Below, in pieces: positions 58,137 to 64,000 of a stretch of DNA of 64,000 nt; the first letter of the stretch is position 1, and each line of letters starts with the position of its first letter. Below the pieces are notes generated by a model. The model ran no database searches, was not told the DNA's origin, and saw only the letters and a program-made list of their open reading frames with translations. The position numbers and the translations under genes were made by a program. Source of the DNA: a bacterium (lineage in GTDB: Bacteria > CLD3 > SB21); NCBI GenBank assembly GCA_008933615.1, contig WBUR01000006.1:1-64000 (forward strand), read 5' to 3'.

Positions 58137-59435
58137 ATGAGTGAAACTTTATCTAACGAAACGATTGTCGGGCGCGGTGCGCGTGACGGTGCAGACCTGT
58201 TCCGAAACTGGTTCGCCGAATTATCTGACGCGGCGGAAACGGGCCGGCCGTCGGCCTACGTTTTTGTCATGGGCAGCCTGAATGAAATTTTGAAATCATT
58301 TGATTTTCCGGTTGTATTTCCGGAGATCAATTCGCTTCAAACCGCCGTACGCAGAATCTCCGGCGAATACCTGACCGAGGCGGAAGATTACGGTTACTCC
58401 CCTGATATTTGCGGATACGTTAAAGCAGATGTTGCGGTTCAGCTTCGGGGCGGTAAACACCCGATGGGAACCATACCGAAACCTTCAATGGCTGTGTTGA
58501 CCAATGCGTGTAACACGTATATCAAGTGGGCGGAAATTTGGGAACGCATGTATCAAATCCCGATAGTGACCATTGACGTTCCTGGGACACGTGGAAAGAA
58601 AATATTACGCGCACAGGATGACAGCCATTTTGAGAATGATCGTAAGTATGTACTTGCACAGTTGAAAGAATTAATTACGGTGTGCGAAAAAGTCAGCGGG
58701 AAAAAATTTGATATCGATAGATTTCGTGAAGTGCTTTCCTATGCAAACGATATGAGCCGCGCATGGAAAGAGATATTATTATGCAACGAGTCCCGGCCGT
58801 CCGTTTTTAACGCCCTAACCGACGGAACTATTTTTCTCGGAGTGGCCAATGGATTCAGAGGGACACGTGAAGGAAGCCGTTACTTCAAAGACCTTGCGGA
58901 GGAAATGCGCTACAAAGTCAGTGAGAGAATCGGAACTCTTACCGAGGAAAAATATCGTCTGGCATTTGTTGGTGTACCGTGTTATCCGATTTTCAGGAAA
59001 TTTAATGAGTATTTTTCGCTTTGGGGCGGAAGTTTTGTTCACTCCACTTATTTATGGTTTGCCTCCGGCGGAACCAACCTCGGTTTTGAATACGATCTCG
59101 AGCACCCGCTGGAAAGCCTTGCGGAAGGATTACTCGTGTCGGTGCGCGATGCGATGGACAGCATGTTTCATCAAGACCAGGCCTTGTTACAAATGATGGA
59201 AACCTACGCAATCGAAGGGGTTGTATATCATCCGATCAAGAGCTGCCGAACCGTTTCGACAGGGCTGGCCGATGGGCGTAAGCATTTGTTAGCAGAGCGG
59301 GACGTCGCCACTTTATTTTTGGAATCGGATATGATGGATAAACGCGTAGTATCTGAAGCACAAATGAAAAACAGAATTGACGCTTTTTTTGAAGGACTGG
59401 CATCGCGGCGAACTATCGCAGCAGCACAACTATAG
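58137..59435 (+). CDS. bcrB: benzoyl-CoA reductase, second HgdB-family subunit (BcrB/BzdO type)
   Basis: 432 residues. Partner of the preceding subunit; together they carry the active-site cluster and reduce the aromatic ring to the 1,5-diene. Visible: [59 protein letters not shown] (Cys), [10 protein letters not shown] and [25 protein letters not shown] with a Cys near the end. AGAGGAAACATC precedes ATG 58137. It ends 11 bases before the first activase gene. Confidence 0.9.
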   Translation: MSETLSNETIVGRGARDGADLFRNWFAELSDAAETGRPSAYVFVMGSLNEILKSFDFPVVFPEINSLQTAVRRISGEYLTEAEDYGYSPDICGYVKADVAVQLRGGKHPMGTIPKPSMAVLTNACNTYIKWAEIWERMYQIPIVTIDVPGTRGKKILRAQDDSHFENDRKYVLAQLKELITVCEKVSGKKFDIDRFREVLSYANDMSRAWKEILLCNESRPSVFNALTDGTIFLGVANGFRGTREGSRYFKDLAEEMRYKVSERIGTLTEEKYRLAFVGVPCYPIFRKFNEYFSLWGGSFVHSTYLWFASGGTNLGFEYDLEHPLESLAEGLLVSVRDAMDSMFHQDQALLQMMETYAIEGVVYHPIKSCRTVSTGLADGRKHLLAERDVATLFLESDMMDKRVVSEAQMKNRIDAFFEGLASRRTIAAAQL

Positions 59436-59446
59436 GAGGTCGAGTA

Positions 59447-60259
59447 ATGGCATATGCAGCAGGAGTGGATGTCGGTTCCACTCAAACAAAAGCAGTGATT
59501 ATCGATGAGCGCCGCCGTATCGTGCAGCGATCGCTCATTGACACCGGCGCGAATGTGACCATGGCCGCAGAAAACGCTTTCAAGCAGGCGGTTGAACTTG
59601 CCGGTATAGGCGAACAGGAAGTGGAGTTTGTTATCGGCACTGGCTATGGACGATACAAGGTCACCTTCGGTAATAAGCAAATCACCGAAATAAGTTGTCA
59701 CGGACGCGGCGCCGTTCACATGTTTCCGAAGACCCGCACCGTGCTCGATATGGGCGGCCAGGACAGCAAAGCTATTCGTGTGAACGATAAGGGCGAGATC
59801 ATAGATTTCTGCATGAACGACAAATGTGCGGCAGGAACCGGAAGGTTTCTCGGCGCGGCGGCGGTAACGCTGGATATTCCGCTGGATAATTTAGGCCCTA
59901 CCGCACTGCTTGCTCAGCGAAGCGTGCGCATCAGCACTACATGTACGGTTTTCGCGGAATCTGAGATATTGTCCTGGCTTGGGAAAGGAAAAAAAGTCGA
60001 AGATATTCTATGGGGCGTTCATCAGTCTATTGCATCACGATCCACCGGACTCTTAAAGAGAGTGGGAGTTGAAGATGAAGTCTCGTTTACCGGAGGTGTT
60101 GCGAAAAACACGGGAATGATAAAAGCGCTAGAGGAAAGCCTTCAACATAAAATCAATATCAGCGAAGACTCTCATTATATGGGCGCTCTTGGTGCGGCTT
60201 TGTTTGCGATGGATCATATTATTGCAAGCCGGAAGCCTCATGCAAAGGAGGCCGTATGA
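59447..60259 (+). CDS. benzoyl-CoA reductase ATPase (activase) subunit 1
   Basis: 270 residues of the ASKHA/BadF-BcrA-HgdC family. It hydrolyses ATP to push low-potential electrons from ferredoxin into the reductase half. Phosphate loop [35 protein letters not shown] (Cys127) and [11 protein letters not shown] (Cys166): the Cys positions equal those of the cluster ligands of Acidaminococcus HgdC, a single [4Fe-4S] bridging two subunits. [13 protein letters not shown] and [10 protein letters not shown] close the fold. Sequence is rather HgdC-like. AGGAGG ribosome binding site. By order it corresponds to BzdP; overlap of four bases with the next gene. Confidence 0.9.
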   Translation: MAYAAGVDVGSTQTKAVIIDERRRIVQRSLIDTGANVTMAAENAFKQAVELAGIGEQEVEFVIGTGYGRYKVTFGNKQITEISCHGRGAVHMFPKTRTVLDMGGQDSKAIRVNDKGEIIDFCMNDKCAAGTGRFLGAAAVTLDIPLDNLGPTALLAQRSVRISTTCTVFAESEILSWLGKGKKVEDILWGVHQSIASRSTGLLKRVGVEDEVSFTGGVAKNTGMIKALEESLQHKINISEDSHYMGALGAALFAMDHIIASRKPHAKEAV

Positions 60260-61071
60260 AATACACAGCAGGATTGGATATGGGATCAACGTATATCAAA
60301 GCGGTAATCTTGTCTGAGGATCAGTCCATTTTCGGCAAGGCCATGGCGCCTACAGGATCAAAACTGGTCGAGACGTCGGAATCGGTTCTCGCAGAAGCCA
60401 TTCGCTCAGCCGGACTTATTAGAGAGAACATAAAATACATTATCACTACCGGCTACGGCCGCCACATGGTTCCGTTTCGAGATCTTCAGGTCACTGACCT
60501 GACCGCCTCGGCTCGCGGTTCACAGATGCTTTTTCCGACAACTCGCACTATTCTCGACATTGGCGGTCAGACGATGAAGGCTACGCGCGTTGACGATAAA
60601 GGAAAAGTCGTCACGTTTCGCCTCAATGACAAGTGCGCGGCCGGCACAGGCGCTTTTCTAGAGAAGACGGCCCGGTATATGGGGTACAGTACTTCGGATA
60701 TAGGCTCGCTGCTGCATTTGTCAAAGCAGAAAGTTCCAATCTCAGGCGTGTGTGCTGTATTTGCGGAATCGGAGGTCATCAGTCATTTATCCGAAGGTGT
60801 TCCGCCGGAAGATATTATGTACGGCGCCATTTCGTCGCTGACAGATCGATCCGTACAGCTTCTCACAAGAATTAAAGCAGAGCCAACCTACATTCTGATC
60901 GGCGGTATCTTGAGATGGGATACCATGGCACGATCGATCGGAAACCAATTGACCGGAACGGTGAATGTTCCAGACGGAGATCTGCCGCAATATGTTACCG
61001 CGACGGGCGCCGCATTGCTTGGGCATTTACGATTACATCAAATTGAGAAAACAGCGACTATAACTGCATAA
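60256..61071 (+). CDS. benzoyl-CoA reductase ATPase (activase) subunit 2
   Basis: 271 residues, homologous to the preceding gene: [46 protein letters not shown] (Cys127), [19 protein letters not shown] (Cys166). The two would form a heterodimer around one [4Fe-4S] cluster. Both subunits are about 270 residues, as in the Azoarcus Bzd type; in Thauera BcrA is about 440. AAAGGAGG ribosome binding site; the ATGA overlap shows translational coupling. By order it corresponds to BzdQ. No ferredoxin gene follows. Confidence 0.9.
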   Translation: MKYTAGLDMGSTYIKAVILSEDQSIFGKAMAPTGSKLVETSESVLAEAIRSAGLIRENIKYIITTGYGRHMVPFRDLQVTDLTASARGSQMLFPTTRTILDIGGQTMKATRVDDKGKVVTFRLNDKCAAGTGAFLEKTARYMGYSTSDIGSLLHLSKQKVPISGVCAVFAESEVISHLSEGVPPEDIMYGAISSLTDRSVQLLTRIKAEPTYILIGGILRWDTMARSIGNQLTGTVNVPDGDLPQYVTATGAALLGHLRLHQIEKTATITA

Positions 61072-61075
61072 TACT

Positions 61076-61669
61076 ATGATAACCGCCATTCAAATTCTGG
61101 TTCAGGAACACCGCGTCATTGAGTCTATGTTGTTATGTCTTGAACGTCTTGTTGACAATATGCAACGTCAGAAGAAATTGGATAGCGCATACGCACTGAC
61201 TATTATCACATTTCTCCGTGAATTCGCGGATGCTTGTCATCACGGGAAAGAGGAAGATGTTTTATTTAAATTTTCAGATGCTAAAACGGGAGGGCATGGG
61301 CCTGTTGAAGTTCTGATAGAAGAACATTCTCAAGGCAGGGGCTATGTCGGAGAAATGATTAAAAGCCTGAATAAAGCGGGGGAAGGCGATCCTCATGCAA
61401 TAAGCGTATTCAGTGACAATGCGCTTGATCTCACTGATATGCTGCGCCGACACATAGAGCGGGAAGACAAAGTGGTGTTTCCGATGATCGAAGAACTCTG
61501 CCAATCGGAAGATGCGGAAAAACTGTGGAAAGATTGTGTTGCAGTTGAAAAGGATGCCGGGGGAAATCGTCACAAGGAATTTATTACTTCCGCAAAATCA
61601 TGTTGTAACTATTTTAATGTTCCGTTCCCTGAAAAAAGTATATCTGAACTAGTTATTCAATTCGCCTAG
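61076..61669 (+). CDS. hemerythrin-like (HHE) protein at the end of the benzoyl-CoA operon
   Basis: 197 residues. Four-helix hemerythrin fold with di-iron ligand candidates His12 (EHRVIE), His55/His56 with Glu60 (CHHGKEEDVLF), His84 (EEHSQGR) and His126/Glu130 (HIEREDKVVFP). Such proteins bind O2 or NO or store iron. It starts four bases after the second activase gene, so it is in the same transcript. An O2-binding guard for the oxygen-labile reductase is a reasonable inference. The tail holds a Cys pair (SCCNYF). A role in iron or cluster repair is the alternative. Confidence 0.88.
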   Translation: MITAIQILVQEHRVIESMLLCLERLVDNMQRQKKLDSAYALTIITFLREFADACHHGKEEDVLFKFSDAKTGGHGPVEVLIEEHSQGRGYVGEMIKSLNKAGEGDPHAISVFSDNALDLTDMLRRHIEREDKVVFPMIEELCQSEDAEKLWKDCVAVEKDAGGNRHKEFITSAKSCCNYFNVPFPEKSISELVIQFA

Positions 61670-61670
61670 T

Positions 61671-61976
61671 ATGTATACATCGCAAAACACAAAATTGCCG
61701 ATTCTTGGACAAAAAAACCACGATGGCGGTTCGGGCTGTACGTATGAAGACGAAACGCTTATAAAGGAAGGATGGGAACGAAGATTTATAGCGGACGAAC
61801 GAATGGCTAAAGATTCTGAAGCAACGTATCTCGATTTAGGTTATGAAGTGAAACGCGTTCCTTTTGACAGCGGCTCTATGTCTGAAGATTGCCATGGATG
61901 CGAGATAGTTGTAAAAAAATTTTGTGTCTTGTACACGCGAAAACTTTCTAAAATGAAGCAATATAAATCAGACTGA
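61671..61976 (+). CDS. small cysteine-containing protein of unknown function, last gene of the benzoyl-CoA operon
   Basis: 101 residues, not recognised as a named family. It starts one base after the hemerythrin stop, so it is translated from the same message. Four cysteines: Cys23, Cys74, Cys77 (CHGC) and Cys85. The middle (EGWERRFIADE ... YLDLGYEVKRVPFD) and the end (FCVLYTRK) have a compact alpha/beta look; no signal peptide or membrane segment. It may bind a metal or cluster, but it is too short and differently spaced for a ferredoxin (no CxxCxxC). Convergent with glyA, 6 bases apart. Confidence 0.72.
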   Translation: MYTSQNTKLPILGQKNHDGGSGCTYEDETLIKEGWERRFIADERMAKDSEATYLDLGYEVKRVPFDSGSMSEDCHGCEIVVKKFCVLYTRKLSKMKQYKSD

Positions 61977-61982
61977 TAAGGA

Positions 61983-63269
61983 TTAGGTATACAATGGAAA
62001 TCCTTTAGCCAATTCTACCACTTCCTGCCTTATTTTATCTAATGCTATTTCACTATCTGCCTGTTTGATAGCGCGGTCAATAAAATCTGCTATTTTTTTC
62101 ATTTCCGACTCCTTCATTCCGCGCGTGGTCAAAGCTGCCGTGCCGATACGGATCCCGCTCGTTACGAACGGCGATTGAGTGTCAAAAGGAACCATGTTTT
62201 TATTAACCGTAATTCCTGCATGCTCGAGAATATTTTCTGCTTTTTTGCCTGTAATATGCTTCCGGGTCAGATCGACCAGTATGAGATGATTATCCGTTCC
62301 GCCTGAAACGAGGTCGTAGCCCAAGTCAACCAACGTTTGCGCAAGAGCCTGGGCGTTTGACACAACTTGTTTAGCGTAAACTTTGAATGACGGCTGCAGC
62401 GCTTCTTTGAATGCAACCGCTTTGGCGGCGATAATATGCATCAATGGTCCGCCCTGAATTCCAGGCATTACGGTACTATCTAGAATTTCAGACATCATTT
62501 TAACTCTGCCGGATTTAGGCGCAGTAATTCCAAGACGGTTTTCAAAATCTTTCCCCATCAAAATTAGGCCTGAACGTGGGCCGCGCAACGTTTTATGCGT
62601 TGTCGTCGTTACAAAATCACAATGCGGTATTGGACTCGGATGAATCCCGGCCGCTATGAGCCCAGCCGGATGCGCCATATCGGACATGAGATACGCTCCA
62701 ATTTCATCGGCAATCTCTCGAAATTTTTCATATTCAATAAACCGAGGATAAGCGCTGGCGCCGGCGATGATCAGTTTGGGTTTATGTTCACGAGCAACTT
62801 TGAAAAGTTCGTCATAATCAATTCGTCCGGTTTCTTTCTTCACCCCGTATGCCACAACTTTGTACATTTTTCCGGAAAAATTTACAGGACTCCCGTGAGT
62901 CAAATGTCCGCCATGAGCGAGATTCATACCCATGATGGTATCGCCAGGCTGCAATATCGTAAAATATACCGCCATGTTCGCCTGACTTCCTGAATGCGGC
63001 TGAACATTGGCGTAGTCGCATTTAAATAATTCTTTCGCCCTTTCACGCGCGATATTTTCCGCGATGTCAACGAACTCGCACCCGCCATAGTACCGATTCC
63101 CGGGATAACCTTCCGCATATTTATTCGTCAAAACCGTTCCTGCCGCTTCCATTACGGCCTGGCTGACAAAGTTTTCCGAAGCGATCATTTCCAGCGTCGT
63201 GTTCTGACGGGTTTTCTCGCTAATTATGGTTTTAAAAATTTCCGGATCTTGCTTTTCTATAAATTGCAT
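61983..63269 (-). CDS. glyA: serine hydroxymethyltransferase
   Basis: 428 residues. PLP enzyme interconverting serine and glycine with tetrahydrofolate. Motifs: [55 protein letters not shown], and the PLP lysine [27 protein letters not shown] precedes ATG 63269. Links with pabB/pabC through folate use, though the genes lie far apart. Confidence 0.97.
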   Translation of the reverse strand: MQFIEKQDPEIFKTIISEKTRQNTTLEMIASENFVSQAVMEAAGTVLTNKYAEGYPGNRYYGGCEFVDIAENIARERAKELFKCDYANVQPHSGSQANMAVYFTILQPGDTIMGMNLAHGGHLTHGSPVNFSGKMYKVVAYGVKKETGRIDYDELFKVAREHKPKLIIAGASAYPRFIEYEKFREIADEIGAYLMSDMAHPAGLIAAGIHPSPIPHCDFVTTTTHKTLRGPRSGLILMGKDFENRLGITAPKSGRVKMMSEILDSTVMPGIQGGPLMHIIAAKAVAFKEALQPSFKVYAKQVVSNAQALAQTLVDLGYDLVSGGTDNHLILVDLTRKHITGKKAENILEHAGITVNKNMVPFDTQSPFVTSGIRIGTAALTTRGMKESEMKKIADFIDRAIKQADSEIALDKIRQEVVELAKGFPLYT

Positions 63270-63358
63270 TTTTACCTTTCAAAAAATTCAATAGAACCCG
63301 GTGTTTTCATCAGGGTAATATTTTGCAAATTTTTTGCTTCACAATCAATATCTACTAT

Positions 63359-63389
63359 AAAAAAACCTCGAATATATATTCGAGGTTTT
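63359..63389 (-). terminator. intrinsic terminator after the CsgG-like gene
   Basis: AAAACCTCGAATAT (63362-63375) pairs perfectly with 63376-63389; a run of T follows on the minus strand. It separates the truncated gene from glyA. Confidence 0.8.
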
Positions 63390-63408
63390 GTGAATTAGCT
63401 TGAAACAA

Positions 63409-64000
63409 TTAAGGCAGAGCGGGCGGGCTTGCAAAAGAAGCCGTTCCGCTTTCTTTTTTCTTCAGCAATAGAAAAGCCCCGGCGCCTCCGCCAATGGCTA
63501 AACCTCCAAGAACCCACCAAATCGTATTACTCTCTAATTTAATTTTCATCGGCTCCAGTCCGGCAAATATTCTTGCTATGTTCCTCATGACTTGAACTAG
63601 ACCTTCGGTAGGGCCGATATAGTCTTGTTTGGAAGAATTGATAACCTTTCCGGTTTCCACTTCAATAAGCCTGACGTCAACCGTGTAAGTCCTGCCAACT
63701 TTCCCAATGGTGCCAATAGCTACTTGTTCCGCGCTCAAAAGCTTTCCTGCTTTCGCCGCGTTGGATTCGCTCAGTTCAGATATCGAGAAATCCTGTTCTT
63801 TTAGGAGGGCATCCATTTGCGAGCGCTCTATCAGATCGAATTTTTTTAACTCCTGCATTTCGCTTCGTAATCGGTCCGATAAGGCCGCGGCTTCCGATTT
63901 CAATATTCCTCCACTTACCTGTAGATCCAAAACCGCAACTACCGGCTTATTATCCTTACTTTTTTCTTGGGCGACCAGACGGGTCGGGATGAAAACCGTT
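63409..64000 (-). CDS. CsgG/LpoB-like lipoprotein-type protein, truncated at the window edge
   Basis: The frame stays open to base 64000 and beyond, so the true start is outside the window; the TTG at 63930 is internal, since codons upstream read on without a stop (TRLVAQEK SKDNKPVVAVLDLQ). This region looks like the end of a signal peptide. A CsgG-type fold follows: VVAVLDLQVSGG, LSDRLRSEMQELKKFDLIERSQMDALLKEQ, EQVAIGTIGKVGRTYTVDVRLIEVETGKV, ARIFAGLEP. It ends with a membrane-like segment (WWVLGGLAIGGGAGAFLLL) and a polar tail. CsgG-family proteins act in the outer membrane or as synthase activators; function here unknown. Confidence 0.75.
   Translation of the reverse strand, partial: TVFIPTRLVAQEKSKDNKPVVAVLDLQVSGGILKSEAAALSDRLRSEMQELKKFDLIERSQMDALLKEQDFSISELSESNAAKAGKLLSAEQVAIGTIGKVGRTYTVDVRLIEVETGKVINSSKQDYIGPTEGLVQVMRNIARIFAGLEPMKIKLESNTIWWVLGGLAIGGGAGAFLLLKKKESGTASFASPPALP

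Noticed and set aside
56966-61071. 2-hydroxyglutaryl-CoA dehydratase and activator instead of benzoyl-CoA reductase
   Set aside because: The subunit folds are shared and the first activase is HgdC-like, but two distinct activases plus had, oah and dch in the same operon favour benzoyl-CoA reductase.

Overview
The window looks like chromosomal DNA of an anaerobic or facultatively anaerobic bacterium of the FCB (Bacteroidetes/Chlorobi-type) superphylum. The reasons are two PorV/PorQ-type outer-membrane proteins, a large secreted FG-GAP protein ending in a type IX secretion (T9SS) sorting domain, a TonB-dependent receptor with an N-terminal carboxypeptidase-regulatory-like domain, a TonB-like energy transducer, a Bacteroidetes-type YebC, LpxC (hence lipid A) and futalosine-pathway menaquinone synthesis (MqnC). 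Base composition is moderate, and many genes carry a clear AGGAG-type ribosome binding site matching the CCUCC at the 16S 3' end. I cannot fix the phylum more closely without a 16S search.

Layout. 1-9.6 kb: a minus-strand group (DnaQ/GIY-YIG nuclease, 3-hydroxyacyl-CoA dehydrogenase, transketolase), then plus-strand radical SAM protein, histidine kinase and endonuclease III, then purM (minus). 9.6-14 kb: T9SS cargo protein and a PorV-like protein. 14-17 kb: pyrB, rfbB and a cyclic-nucleotide-binding protein. 17-24 kb: a tight five-gene minus-strand array selB, FG-GAP protein, dacB, CNB-GAF histidine kinase, PorV-like protein. 24-34 kb: rpe, a 4-hydroxybenzoyl-CoA reductase beta-like subunit, tonB-like gene, yebC, purD, amidase, pabB/pabC, mqnC. 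34-38.7 kb: SpoIID-like lipoprotein, TonB-dependent receptor, RRM protein. 38.8-44.2 kb: a complete rRNA operon on the minus strand (16S, tRNA-Ile, tRNA-Ala, 23S, 5S) with promoter candidate, processing stems and terminator. 44.4-52.9 kb: obg, tdk, lpxC, thiolase, a metallo-beta-lactamase-fold lipoprotein, an unknown secreted protein, a GAPN-type aldehyde dehydrogenase and a GIY-YIG/DUF4357 protein. 53-62 kb: the main find, a ten-gene plus-strand operon for anaerobic benzoyl-CoA degradation. The window ends with glyA and a truncated CsgG-like gene.

The benzoyl-CoA operon encodes, in order, 6-hydroxycyclohexene-carboxyl-CoA dehydrogenase, 6-oxocyclohexene-carbonyl-CoA hydrolase, cyclohexadiene-carbonyl-CoA hydratase, an SDR dehydrogenase, two HgdB-like reductase subunits, two roughly 270-residue ATPase/activase subunits, a hemerythrin-like protein and a 101-residue cysteine-containing protein I cannot name. 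Together these would dearomatise benzoyl-CoA with ATP (class I benzoyl-CoA reductase, Bzd-like subunit sizes) and open the ring. The 3-hydroxyacyl-CoA dehydrogenase (1.6 kb) and thiolase (47 kb) could finish beta-oxidation, and the 4-hydroxybenzoyl-CoA reductase-like subunit (25 kb) suggests 4-hydroxybenzoate or phenol as a feeder. A perfect 7-2-7 palindrome sits inside the likely promoter of this operon. No ferredoxin, aryl-CoA ligase or regulator gene for the pathway lies in the window.
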